The position numbers and the translations under genes were made by a program. From the NCBI GenBank assembly GCA_012839295.1, contig DUNO01000011.1:35484-99483 (forward strand): a stretch of 64,000 nt of DNA. Direction: 5' to 3'. The notes beneath the pieces are model-generated. The model was not told the origin of the DNA. It ran no database searches and saw nothing but the letters and a program-made list of their open reading frames with translations. Of the stretch, positions 18,066 through 26,128 are shown piece after piece; positions within the stretch are counted from its first letter, which is position 1, and each line of letters begins with the position of its first letter. This DNA is from Clostridiales bacterium (GTDB taxonomy: Bacteria > Bacillota > Clostridia > Lachnospirales > Lachnospiraceae).

Positions 18066-18482
18066 TTAATTTGTTTTGCTTCTTTCTGCAATATACTTAT
18101 TGACCTCCTGATAGAATAACCTTGCATTTTGTATCTGTTTTTCCGTTTCTTCTCTCGATGCAATAAACATATCATCATAGTCTGATGCATTTCTAATTTC
18201 AGATGCCTGTCCAATAATAGAGGACAGCTGTTCATTAAAAACACCCGATTTTATATAAGACTTCCTAAACTCAGCAATTATTCCGCTATGTTTTTTACTA
18301 TCATATCCATCAAAAGCAAGTACAGCCCGCATTGCATGAAATATGGAGTAATATGCCCTATTATTTGCTACACGCAAATGGTTATCTTCTAACATCATTA
18401 TGGCAATATCTAAATCCTCCTTAGATCTTTCAATCCGGTATCCAGCGTATTCCATTCTCACTTTAAATGTTTCATCCAACAA
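18066..18482 (-). CDS. HEPN domain protein (partner of MNT nucleotidyltransferase)
   Basis: A 138-residue all-helical HEPN protein with the hallmark NRAYYSIFHAMRAVL (about residue 41). The usual RNase motif R-x4-6-H is absent; the corresponding place reads EIRNASDYDDM, typical of the HEPN subfamily with R...DY. It starts at TTG 18482 with GGAGGGAG and overlaps the MNT gene by 11 bp. Such pairs act as type VII toxin-antitoxin systems or have unknown roles; activity here cannot be assumed without the RNase histidine. Confidence 0.8.
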   Translation of the reverse strand: MLDETFKVRMEYAGYRIERSKEDLDIAIMMLEDNHLRVANNRAYYSIFHAMRAVLAFDGYDSKKHSGIIAEFRKSYIKSGVFNEQLSSIIGQASEIRNASDYDDMFIASREETEKQIQNARLFYQEVNKYIAERSKTN

Positions 18483-18807
18483 TTACTCCCTCCTTTTCAA
18501 TGTTTTTATAAAATCCAGAAGCCTCTTTGTATTCTTTAAAGATGTCATAATTCTGGAATACTGCCGAGATGACAACATCATATTTTAGATCCAGTTTGTC
18601 AGCCGTTGGTCTCATTGTATTTCTTGCTTCTGACAATTTCTCAGGATGGATGGCGAGCAAAACCAATAAATCTATATCACTTTCCTTGTCAAAATCTCCC
18701 CTGGCACATGAACCAAATAAAATGACCGCTTTCAGGGAAGTTCCAAATTGTCTTTTTGCTTCTAAAATGTATTCACTTATAACCTTTTGTACCTTTTGTT
18801 TTGTCAT
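18472..18807 (-). CDS. MNT minimal nucleotidyltransferase
   Basis: A 111-residue nucleotidyltransferase with AVILFGSCARGDFDKESDIDLLV (about residues 27-49), the GS-x10-DxD motif with both catalytic aspartates, and a third Asp in LKYDVVIS (about 77). In characterised MNT-HEPN pairs, the MNT protein modifies the HEPN toxin by AMPylation. It precedes and overlaps the HEPN gene. RBS GGAGGG; promoter at 18856-18884. Confidence 0.85.
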   Translation of the reverse strand: MTKQKVQKVISEYILEAKRQFGTSLKAVILFGSCARGDFDKESDIDLLVLLAIHPEKLSEARNTMRPTADKLDLKYDVVISAVFQNYDIFKEYKEASGFYKNIEKEGVIVG

Positions 18808-18855
18808 AGCTTCCCTCCTAACTTACCTAAATCCTAACGATTAATCCCTAATACT

Positions 18856-18884
18856 ATTATAATTGTGCCCCGCATCTTAATCAA
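18856..18884 (-). promoter_or_regulatory. Promoter of the MNT-HEPN pair
   Basis: Minus strand TTGATT, 17-nt spacer, TATAAT. Confidence 0.65.
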
Positions 18885-18910
18885 CAACTTAATGAATTTT
18901 AAGGATGATT

Positions 18911-18962
18911 ATTAAAAATCCCAGAAACGCCCTTTATTTTAATTTACGCATTTCTGGGATTC
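18911..18962 (-). terminator. Terminator of pepF
   Basis: Minus strand AATCCCAGAAA stem with a long AT-rich loop, closing TTTCTGGGATT and followed by TTTTTAAT. Confidence 0.85.
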
Positions 18963-19004
18963 CAGTATCATTTGTTGTTTTGTTTATTATTTTATCTACA
19001 TCTG

Positions 19005-20816
19005 TTATTTCATCAGCTCTTCCATTTGCCCAAGCAGCTCCTCAAACAGCTTCAATGCCTGGTGGACCGGCTCCTTCGTGCCCATATCCACTCCTGCTGC
19101 CTTGAGAAGCTCAATCGGATAATTGGAGCTTCCCCCGCTTAAGAAGCGGATGTAATCCTCCACCGCAGGGGCTCCTTCCTTCAGGATCCGCCTTGATAAG
19201 GCAATTGCTGCTGAATAGCCCGTTGCATACTGGTAAACATAAAATGCATTGTAGAAATGGGGAATCCTCGACCATTCCATATCAATTTCCGGGTCTATGA
19301 TAATGCCATCCCCAAAGTATTTTACATTCAGGTCATGGTAGATCCTGCACAGGGTATCCGCCGTCAGGCTCTCCCCATCCTCCACCAGCTTGTGGGTGAT
19401 CATCTCAAATTCCGCGAACATGGTCTGGCGGAACAAGGTGCCCTTGAATTTCTCAAGAAAATGGTTGATTAAATACGCCTTCTGCTTCTTGTCCCCGGTG
19501 CTTTTCAGCATATGGTCAATTAGCAGGGATTCATTGCAGGTAGATGCAACCTCCGCAACAAAGATCTTATACCCGGCATAGACATATGGCTGGGTTTTAT
19601 CGGAATAATAGCTGTGGATCGCATGCCCCATCTCATGGGCCAGGGTATATACATTATCCAGGGTATCGTTATAATTTAACAGGACGTAGGGATGGGTTCC
19701 ATAGGCTCCCCAGGAATAGGCTCCGCTCCGTTTGTTTTCATTCTCATAAATGTCAATCCAACGGTTGTTAAAGCCCTCCTGCAAAATCCCCTGGTATTCC
19801 TCCCCCAGGGGCTCCAGGCCTTTTGCAACAATAGTTTTTGCCTCCTCAAAGGGAACCTCCATCTTCATATCTGCAACCAGCGGAGCATACAAATCATACA
19901 TATGAAGCTCCGGAAGCCCCAGCAGCTTTTTGCGCAGGGCTACATAGCGGTGCATCAGGTGCAGGTTTTCATGCACTGCCTCTATCAGGTTCGTATAAAC
20001 CTCTGTGGGGATATTTCCTCCATCCAACGCCCTCTCTAAGGTTGAATTATATTTCCTGGCCTTGGCAAAGAATACCTCCTGCTTTACATTTGCACTAAAG
20101 GAGGCCGCCAGAGTATTCCGGTAGCTTTTATAGGTAGAATATACGCCCTGGAAGGCTTCCCTTCTTACTCTTTGATCCGGGCTTTCCAACAGCTGCCCGT
20201 AACGGCCATGGGTGATTTGGATCCGTTCCCCATCTTCACCCTCGATTTCAGGGAACTTAATGTCCGCATTGTTAAACATGGAGAAAATATTGCTGGCACC
20301 ATCCGCTATTTCTCCTGCATCCGCAAGCAGCACCTCCATCTCAGCGGATAACACATGGGGCTTAAGCCGGAGAATGTCCTTCAGGTAAAAATCATATTCC
20401 ATCAGCCCCTTCGTTTCCCTAAGGAAACGGTTAATGGTTTCCTCCGGTATGGTCAGGATTTCCGGGGTTGCAAAGGACAGGGCACTGTTTACCTGTACCG
20501 ATAGGGCATTTGCTTTTGCCGCCAGATCCTGATAGGTGGGATTTGCAGTGTCCTCATGGCTCTTCTGGCCCGCATATACATAGACCCGCTCCATCAGCTT
20601 GCCAATTTCATCTGACAGCCGCAAAAACCCCAGCAGCAGCTCCCCTGATTCTCCCAGCCTGCCCTGGTACCCTGGGATGTCCCCCAGCATTTCCTTAAGT
20701 CTATTAAATTCTGCCTGCCATTGCCCATCCGAGCCATATAAATCCTCAATTGCCCAGGTATATCTCTTATCCACTTCACTTCTTTTCGGTAAGGTTTTGT
20801 TCTGTGCCATAAACAT
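19005..20816 (-). CDS. pepF: Oligoendopeptidase F
   Basis: M3B zinc metallopeptidase of 603 residues that degrades short peptides in the cytoplasm. The zinc site LAHEMGHAIHSYYS (about residue 383) with downstream glutamate in EVASTCNE is intact. N-terminal PepF/M3 domain typical (RYTWAIEDLYGSDGQWQAEF). RBS AGGAGAG. Monocistronic: divergent from ylbJ and ended by its own terminator. Confidence 0.96.
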   Translation of the reverse strand: MFMAQNKTLPKRSEVDKRYTWAIEDLYGSDGQWQAEFNRLKEMLGDIPGYQGRLGESGELLLGFLRLSDEIGKLMERVYVYAGQKSHEDTANPTYQDLAAKANALSVQVNSALSFATPEILTIPEETINRFLRETKGLMEYDFYLKDILRLKPHVLSAEMEVLLADAGEIADGASNIFSMFNNADIKFPEIEGEDGERIQITHGRYGQLLESPDQRVRREAFQGVYSTYKSYRNTLAASFSANVKQEVFFAKARKYNSTLERALDGGNIPTEVYTNLIEAVHENLHLMHRYVALRKKLLGLPELHMYDLYAPLVADMKMEVPFEEAKTIVAKGLEPLGEEYQGILQEGFNNRWIDIYENENKRSGAYSWGAYGTHPYVLLNYNDTLDNVYTLAHEMGHAIHSYYSDKTQPYVYAGYKIFVAEVASTCNESLLIDHMLKSTGDKKQKAYLINHFLEKFKGTLFRQTMFAEFEMITHKLVEDGESLTADTLCRIYHDLNVKYFGDGIIIDPEIDMEWSRIPHFYNAFYVYQYATGYSAAIALSRRILKEGAPAVEDYIRFLSGGSSNYPIELLKAAGVDMGTKEPVHQALKLFEELLGQMEELMK

Positions 20817-20905
20817 ATCTCTCCTATCATTATATTCTTGAATAAAAAATGCTTCATTTCAATAAATTATAATAAACCTGTCACTTGTCTTCAAGGAGTA
20901 TTTCC

Positions 20906-21928
20906 ATGAAATTTTTTAAATCGCGAAAAAGTACCCTGGTCAAATTGGCCATTCTTCTGTTTTTGGTAACCATGCTCCTATTCCCGGGCTGCGCCTTCCG
21001 TGGTGCCAGCTCCGGGTTGCTTTTGTGGTTTAACAATGTATTGCCCAGCCTGCTGCCCTTCATCATTGTGTCAAACCTGATCGTCCGTTTAAATATCACC
21101 AGGCATATCAGCAGGGTTTTTTATCCGGTCTTCGGGAAGATCTTCGGCATCAGCAGGGAGGGCTGTTATCCGGTGGTCATAGGCTTTCTGTCCGGGATTC
21201 CCATGGGGGCCAAAGCCGCCGCAGACCTGGAAGCAGACCGCCGTATCTCCATGGAGGAAGGGCAGTTCCTGATGTCCATGTGCAATAACGCCAGTCCCAT
21301 GTTTATCATAGGTTACATATCCATCACCCAGTTAGAGCTCCCGGAAATAAAATATGCCCTGTTTGCCATCATCTTTGGCTCTGCAATTATAGGTGCATTT
21401 ATTTACCGCCTGCTTGTTTTCCTAAGAAAACCCCGCAGAGGGAAGCTGCAGGCTGCCTCACTTACCAGGCAGGAAGCCTCTATGGACACAGCCGCCCCAC
21501 TTCCTGGAAAAGCTCCCCGTCCTGGCTCCTTCCGCTTTGAAATGCTCGACAGCTCCATCATGAACGGTTTTGAAATTGTGACAAGGATCGGCGGTTATAT
21601 CATATTATTTTCTATTCTGGCCCAAATTATGAAAGAAAGCCTGCCCTCTTCCGGCATCGTGAAAGCTTTTGCCATGGGGATTCTTGAAATCACCACCGGC
21701 ATCAGCCAGATCTGCTCTACTGCTGCCGGGATAAAGACAAAAATAGTCCTGATCGCTGCTCTCACCTCCTTTGGCGGCTTATCCGGTATTGCCCAGACCA
21801 AAAGTGTTTTGCAGGGATCAAGACTATCCATCCGTTCTTATCTATATGCCAGGGTTATCGTGGCAATCGTCGCTTTTTTACTTGCTGTAATTTATGTAAA
21901 TACCCTTTTTACTGCTGGATATCATTGA
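20906..21928 (+). CDS. ylbJ: Sporulation integral membrane protein YlbJ
   Basis: A 340-residue polytopic membrane protein. In B. subtilis YlbJ is needed for heat-resistant spores and for spore cortex development. Family features are GLLLWFNNVLPSLLPFIIVSNL, SGIPMGAKAAADL and MCNNASPMFIIGYI. The track begins at TTG 20885; ATG 20906 has AAGGAGT at good spacing. Its 3' end overlaps the convergent coiled-coil gene by 20 bp. In Bacillus it follows coaD; here it is inverted. Confidence 0.93.
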   Translation: MKFFKSRKSTLVKLAILLFLVTMLLFPGCAFRGASSGLLLWFNNVLPSLLPFIIVSNLIVRLNITRHISRVFYPVFGKIFGISREGCYPVVIGFLSGIPMGAKAAADLEADRRISMEEGQFLMSMCNNASPMFIIGYISITQLELPEIKYALFAIIFGSAIIGAFIYRLLVFLRKPRRGKLQAASLTRQEASMDTAAPLPGKAPRPGSFRFEMLDSSIMNGFEIVTRIGGYIILFSILAQIMKESLPSSGIVKAFAMGILEITTGISQICSTAAGIKTKIVLIAALTSFGGLSGIAQTKSVLQGSRLSIRSYLYARVIVAIVAFLLAVIYVNTLFTAGYH

Positions 21929-22556
21929 TAAAGGTATCTTCATCAAAATCAAAGTCCTCATCAGCATAAGCCTCCGGCGCCGCTGTGGTGCTTTGGCTGT
22001 TATTCTGGGGATAGAGCTGTTCACTTAATTCCCTTTTATTACTGCTCACAATCTCCAGGCTGTTCTTTAAGGTACCAATGAAACCATCATATTTTGAGAC
22101 GGCTGAGTCATAAGCATTGGAAAGTACACGCTCTACCTCTGTCAGTACGTCATTGGAATATGCCAGTGTGCCGGCCCTGATCTGATCTGCTTCTTCTGCT
22201 GCCTCCCTGCGGAGCCTGTCCGCTTCCTCGGAGGCCTGCATGATCATTTCATTTGCCTGATAGTAGGCCTGCTGCATAATTTCATGCTCATTTAATAAAT
22301 CCTTCGCTTTTTCCCTTGTCTGGCGAAGAATGTTTTCCGCTTTCTCTTCCGCATCCGCGATGATGGCATCCCGGTTTGCAATGATTTTCTGGTAACGCTT
22401 AATTTCATCCGGTGTCCTAAGACGAAGCTCGTCCAATAAATCATACAGCTCATCCTTCGGTACAATTACCTTGGTGCTGGATAAGGGCTGCATTCTGCAA
22501 CTTTCAACAAATTCATAAATATCCTCGATTAACTGCTCTATTCTGCTTGCTCCCAT
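21909..22556 (-). CDS. Coiled-coil protein, DivIVA/V-ATPase-subunit-like, unknown role
   Basis: A 215-residue, mostly helical protein. An N-terminal segment (MGASRIEQLIEDIYEFVESC) is followed by a long charged coiled coil (residues ~65-160; IIADAEEKAENILRQTREKAK) and an acidic tail. Automated pipelines often call such sequences ATPase subunit E/H-like, but that reflects the coiled coil. The ORF-track start overlaps coaD; ATG 22556 fits better. It lies 13 bp after coaD and is probably co-transcribed with rsmD-coaD. Confidence 0.7.
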   Translation of the reverse strand: MGASRIEQLIEDIYEFVESCRMQPLSSTKVIVPKDELYDLLDELRLRTPDEIKRYQKIIANRDAIIADAEEKAENILRQTREKAKDLLNEHEIMQQAYYQANEMIMQASEEADRLRREAAEEADQIRAGTLAYSNDVLTEVERVLSNAYDSAVSKYDGFIGTLKNSLEIVSSNKRELSEQLYPQNNSQSTTAAPEAYADEDFDFDEDTFINDIQQ

Positions 22557-22569
22557 TCCCAAACACTCC

Positions 22570-23058
22570 TTATATTTTATATTTATCGTAGATAGGCTGA
22601 ACGATATTTGCCGGTACAAATTGCCTGATGTCTCCGCCAAAGGCTGCTATCTCCTTGATTGCGCTGGAACTTAAGTAGGAATATTCCACACTTGTAGTAA
22701 AAAATACGGTATCTACCTTTTCATCCAATTTGTGGTTCATCTGTGCAATCTGCAGTTCATATTCAAAATCAGTAATAGCACGAAGTCCCCTTACGATAAT
22801 TGCTGCCTTCTGCTCCCTGGCAAAATCAATCAAAAGTCCGTCAAAAGCTATCACCTTCGTTGTCTTAATATCCGTATATTCCTCAATCACTTTCTCTATC
22901 ATCATAACCCGTTCTTCCGTAGAAAACAAAGGTTTTTTCGCTTTATTCTGTAAAACACCGATAATCAGCTGATCCACTAATTTAGAAGCACGAACGATAA
23001 TGTCCAAATGTCCTAATGTAATTGGGTCAAAGCTGCCGGGATAAATACCGACCTTCAT
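22570..23058 (-). CDS. coaD: Phosphopantetheine adenylyltransferase
   Basis: Fourth step of CoA synthesis: 4'-phosphopantetheine plus ATP gives dephospho-CoA. The 162-residue length is normal. Motifs: YPGSFDPITLGHLDII with the TxGH nucleotidyltransferase motif (about residue 15) and EYSYLSSSAIKEIAAFGGD near the C-terminus. Adjacent rsmD-coaD is a widely conserved pair. The first CoA step enzyme, coaW, is also in this window. Confidence 0.98.
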   Translation of the reverse strand: MKVGIYPGSFDPITLGHLDIIVRASKLVDQLIIGVLQNKAKKPLFSTEERVMMIEKVIEEYTDIKTTKVIAFDGLLIDFAREQKAAIIVRGLRAITDFEYELQIAQMNHKLDEKVDTVFFTTSVEYSYLSSSAIKEIAAFGGDIRQFVPANIVQPIYDKYKI

Positions 23059-23092
23059 CCATACCTCCTAAGCTGTCGTCTGCACCGCAGGA

Positions 23093-23647
23093 CTATTTTA
23101 CCTCAATAAAGACATGTTGATTTGTCTTATATTCCTTTTTCTTATAAATACGGAACCTTGTATCCTCTAAATAATCAAAATTCGTCCTTAAGGCGGCCTC
23201 AATCACGATAATTGTATCACAATATATAATATTCGAGTTCTGAAGGGTGAGGAGTACATCCTTCTCAAATTGGTTGTTATATGGTGGATCCATAAAGATC
23301 ACGTCAAAAACCTTCCCCTTTACCTCCAGGATGCGGATGGCTTCCACTGCACTATAAGCAACTACCTCCGCTCTCTCCTCCAATTTGGTAGTCCGAAGGT
23401 TTACACGGATGCATTCCACTGCCGCTTTATTATTTTCCACAAAAGCAGCATATCTGGCTCCTCTTGATAAGGCCTCAATGCCTATGGCTCCGCTTCCGGC
23501 AAACAAATCCAAAAAATCAGAATCCGCCAGATACGGGTTCAGGATATTAAACAATGTTTCCTTTGTCCTATCCGTCGTCGGCCTGGTTTCCATTCCCTCC
23601 GGCGTCTTTAGCTGTAATCTTCTTGCTTTCCCCGCTATTACTCTCAT
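23093..23647 (-). CDS. rsmD: 16S rRNA (guanine966-N2)-methyltransferase RsmD
   Basis: SAM-dependent methyltransferase of 184 residues. N-terminal MRVIAGKARRLQLKTPEG, SAM motif I FLDLFAGSGAIGIEALSRGA (about residue 45) and catalytic DPPY in FMDPPYNNQF (about residue 120) are intact. It is the first gene of an rsmD-coaD-coiled-coil run. RBS GGAGAG. Confidence 0.97.
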   Translation of the reverse strand: MRVIAGKARRLQLKTPEGMETRPTTDRTKETLFNILNPYLADSDFLDLFAGSGAIGIEALSRGARYAAFVENNKAAVECIRVNLRTTKLEERAEVVAYSAVEAIRILEVKGKVFDVIFMDPPYNNQFEKDVLLTLQNSNIIYCDTIIVIEAALRTNFDYLEDTRFRIYKKKEYKTNQHVFIEVK

Positions 23648-23949
23648 ACCAACTCTCCATTTCCCAAAGGATTATCTTTCAAATCTCAAAGGATTGTTTT
23701 TTAATCCTTGCCTTTGGAGCGAAAAATCTCCTGGACTGGATATTTTCCGGTCTTTTGGACTAAACATCCCCAGTCTCCCGGGCTGGATACCTTCCAGCCT
23801 TCTATCCTGGACATTTCACTGCTGTTAATGGTCTCAAATTATATTTTAGTATATTATGAATATTTGTCAACTTTTTTTATTGTCAGTTTATCCTATAAGT
23901 TTATCCTATCCGGCCCAATATTTCAATAAGTTATTAGGACTAACCACCT
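23648..23949. other. Intergenic gap between rsmD and the spore protein gene
   Basis: No gene visible. It contains an imperfect inverted repeat AAAGGATT-TTTTTT-AATCCTT (about 23688-23708) and short repeated phrases (CTGGACTGGATA, GGGCTGGATACC). The track ORFs here have no ribosome binding sites and look random. Confidence 0.5.
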
Positions 23950-23984
23950 AAAAAATACGGTTGCCAATCACTTGACAACCGTAT
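23950..23984 (-). terminator. Terminator of the SASP gene
   Basis: Minus strand ATACGGTTG, 12-nt loop, CAACCGTAT followed by TTTTTT. Confidence 0.9.
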
Positions 23985-24012
23985 CATTAATTAAAATCAC
24001 TTTAATCCTTTA

Positions 24013-24213
24013 TTATTTGCCTGCCATTCTGTTTTCATAATCTGCGATCATTTTCTTAACCATATAACCGCCTACAGAACCATTCTGCTTTGAAGTTAAG
24101 TCCCCATTGTATCCCTGCTTTAAAGGAACACCGATTTCATTAGCGACTTCATATTTAAAACGATTTAATGCTTCCTTTGCTTCTGGAACTTCTACTCTGT
24201 TTCTACTTGCCAT
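24013..24213 (-). CDS. Alpha/beta-type small acid-soluble spore protein
   Basis: A 66-residue SASP that coats spore DNA and protects it from UV and heat. The GPR protease cleavage region KYEVANEIGV and the second conserved block NGSVGGYMVKKMIA are present. RBS GGAGGAG. Expression in the forespore is supported by a SigG-type promoter 107 nt upstream. This is the strongest single evidence that the host sporulates. Confidence 0.97.
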   Translation of the reverse strand: MASRNRVEVPEAKEALNRFKYEVANEIGVPLKQGYNGDLTSKQNGSVGGYMVKKMIADYENRMAGK

Positions 24214-24275
24214 ATAAACTCCTCCATTTCATATTTTGATTTACTCAAAATAGTTTGTGTTGTTGTTTACCACCC

Positions 24276-24304
24276 AAAGAAATATACCTTCAAAATATTT
24301 CTTT
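24276..24304 (-). promoter_or_regulatory. Stem-loop in the SASP mRNA leader
   Basis: Perfect 10-bp arms AAAGAAATAT/ATATTTCTTT with a 9-nt loop, close to the predicted 5' end of the transcript. A 5' stem could stabilise this long-lived mRNA; that is inference. Confidence 0.6.
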
Positions 24305-24319
24305 AAGTTGTTACAGTCA

Positions 24320-24348
24320 TAGTATGTGCAGATAGAGTCGAAGTATGC
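24320..24348 (-). promoter_or_regulatory. SigG-type promoter of the SASP gene
   Basis: Minus strand GCATA, exactly 17-nt spacer, CATACTA. This matches the known SigG consensus (-35 GHATR, -10 CATxxTA). Confidence 0.85.
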
Positions 24349-24377
24349 TAGAATTTATTTCTTTTTTTAAAGCAAAT

Positions 24378-24459
24378 TTTAGCAATTGATTTTAAAGTTT
24401 GCCTGCTTTAAGCATTAATTTTAATGCTCACCTTTAGCGGCTGATTTTGAAGCCTGCCT
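24378..24459. repeat. Degenerate duplication after the citrate synthase gene
   Basis: Two related segments 55 bp apart, TTTAGCAATTGATTTTAAAG and TTTAGCGGCTGATTTTGAAG, each with a following GCCTG/C. Between them is the palindrome AGCATTAATTTTAATGCT. Each copy can form a hairpin on the minus strand. No T tract, so not a classical terminator. Confidence 0.5.
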
Positions 24460-24463
24460 AAAA

Positions 24464-25831
24464 TTATTCGGATGTCCGCTGGTCAAGGGGAATATAACCC
24501 GTTCTCTTACAGATACTTTCATAGGCCGGACGGATAATCTTTCCAGCATTATTTAATTCTTCCAAACGATGGGCGCTCCAGCCTGCAATTCTGGCTATGG
24601 CAAAAATCGGGGTGTACAGCTCCTTCGGAAGATCCAGCATATGATAAACAAAGCCGCTGTAGAAGTCCACATTTGCACTGACTCCCTTGTACATCCTTCT
24701 TTCCTTTCCTATAATCTCAGGAGCAAGACGCTCTACCTTTTCATATAAGCCGAATTCCTTCATCAGACCCTTTTCTTCTGACAGGCTTCTTACATAGCGC
24801 TTCAGGACATTGGCCCTTGGATCGGAGATGGAGTAAACGGCATGTCCCATACCATAGATCAATCCCATCTTATCAAAGGCTTTTTTATTTAATATATCAG
24901 AAAGATAAGCACTGATTTCCTCTTCATCCTCCCAATCCTTGATCTTTTCCTTCATGTCGTCAAACATCTGCATAACCTTAATGTTGGCACCGCCGTGCTT
25001 TGGACCCTTCAAGGAACCCAGGGAAGCAGCCACAGAGGAGTATGTATCTGTGCCTGAGGAAGTTACCACATGGGTGGTAAAGGAGCTGTTATTACCGCCG
25101 CCATGCTCCGCATGGAGTACCAGCGCCACATCCAGGATCTTTGCTTCCAGCTCCGTGTATTTCTTATTGGGGCGGAGCATATATAAAAGGTTTTCCGCTG
25201 TCGACAGCCCTTCCTTCGGGGGATGGATGACTAAGCTTTTATTATGGTGGTAATGGCCGTAAGCCTGATAACCATATACAGATAATAATGGAAATAATGC
25301 TATCAGCTGGAGGCTCTGTCTCAGGACATTCTCCATTGAGGTATTATCAGCCATATCATCATAGGAATAAAGCGTAAGCACGCTTCTTGACAAGGTATTC
25401 ATCATATCCTTACTTGGAGCCTTCATAATAATGTCCCTGACAAAGCTGGAGGGCAGCTCCCTGTAATTTTCTAATAAGTTAACAAAACGATCCAGCTGTT
25501 CCTTTGCCGGAAGATTACCAAATAACAGAAGATAAGCGGCTTCCTCGAAGCCGAACCTCTTTTCCTCCATATATCCTGCAATAAATTCCTCCACGTCAAC
25601 ACCGCGGTAATATAATTTACCCTCACAAGGCAACACTTCGCCCTCTACCTTTTTATGAGATACAATTTCACAGATGTCGGTAAGTCCCGCCAACACACCT
25701 TTTCCATTGATATCTCTTAAACCACGTTTTACATCGTATACCGTATATAGTTCAGGGTCTATCATCGTATTCTTCTTGCATAACTCAGTTAATTCAATAA
25801 TTTCTGGGGTGATTTCGGAATACTTATTCAT
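24464..25831 (-). CDS. gltA: Citrate/2-methylcitrate synthase
   Basis: A 455-residue citrate synthase: oxaloacetate plus acetyl-CoA gives citrate. Catalytic histidines are in LVLHAEHGGGN and YGMGHAVYSISDPRA, the catalytic aspartate in ANVDFYSGFVYHML. In fermentative clostridia it probably supplies 2-oxoglutarate for glutamate. The ORF track uses TTG 25885; ATG 25831 has an AAGGAGAA site. That site lies in an SD/anti-SD structure, and the gene has its own promoter with a palindromic -10, so both transcription and translation look controlled. No other TCA-cycle genes are adjacent. Confidence 0.93.
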   Translation of the reverse strand: MNKYSEITPEIIELTELCKKNTMIDPELYTVYDVKRGLRDINGKGVLAGLTDICEIVSHKKVEGEVLPCEGKLYYRGVDVEEFIAGYMEEKRFGFEEAAYLLLFGNLPAKEQLDRFVNLLENYRELPSSFVRDIIMKAPSKDMMNTLSRSVLTLYSYDDMADNTSMENVLRQSLQLIALFPLLSVYGYQAYGHYHHNKSLVIHPPKEGLSTAENLLYMLRPNKKYTELEAKILDVALVLHAEHGGGNNSSFTTHVVTSSGTDTYSSVAASLGSLKGPKHGGANIKVMQMFDDMKEKIKDWEDEEEISAYLSDILNKKAFDKMGLIYGMGHAVYSISDPRANVLKRYVRSLSEEKGLMKEFGLYEKVERLAPEIIGKERRMYKGVSANVDFYSGFVYHMLDLPKELYTPIFAIARIAGWSAHRLEELNNAGKIIRPAYESICKRTGYIPLDQRTSE

Positions 25832-25832
25832 G

Positions 25833-25876
25833 AATTCTCCTTTCGATTGTGAGAAAGGAGAATTTTTCTCCTTTCT
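25833..25876 (-). promoter_or_regulatory. SD-copy / anti-SD / SD leader of citrate synthase
   Basis: Minus strand order: AGAAAGGAGAA, AAA, TTCTCCTTTCT, CACAATC, then the true site GAAAGGAGAATTC and ATG. The anti-SD pairs perfectly with the upstream copy (11 bp, 3-nt loop) or with the true SD (10 bp, 8-nt loop). Confidence 0.6.
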
Positions 25877-25950
25877 ATTGTCCAAGCTTTTTGGATCAAC
25901 GTTGGTTTATTGGTTGCCTTATTTTCCCATTTTATTACTATAAGTAATAT

Positions 25951-25985
25951 TGGTATAATTATACCATAGATCGGATTGTATGCAA
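25951..25985 (-). promoter_or_regulatory. Promoter of citrate synthase with palindromic -10
   Basis: Minus strand TTGCAT, 16-nt spacer, TATAAT. The -10 is inside the 16-bp palindrome TGGTATAATTATACCA (25951-25966). A second inverted repeat ATTACT-ATA-AGTAAT (25934-25948) lies just downstream. Both could be operators. Confidence 0.6.
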
Positions 25986-26066
25986 TCCCCAAAATAATAC
26001 CTTATAAAAATATAATATTTTTTATAATAATTTAAGTTCTCAGAAGTTGTCTTTTTAACTTCTGGG

Positions 26067-26128
26067 AAAAGGCGCCGTATTTGCGCCGTACATCCCGATT
26101 ACAGGAACATGGTCTATGCTCCTGTAAT
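26067..26128 (-). repeat. Dispersed repeat, family 2, copy D (after L,D-transpeptidase)
   Basis: Starts at the stop codon on the minus strand: ATTACAGGA...TCCTGTAATCGG, linker, GGCGCAAATACGGCGCCTTTT. Same block order as copy C. A further hairpin CAGAAGTT/AACTTCTG follows at 26041-26064. Confidence 0.65.

Noticed and set aside
23648-23949. Possible small genes in the rsmD-SASP gap
   Set aside because: Track ORFs overlap each other in several frames, lack SD sites and resemble translated repeats.
25832-25885. N-terminal extension of citrate synthase from TTG 25885
   Set aside because: No SD before the TTG; a strong SD and ATG lie at 25831, and the segment forms the leader hairpins.
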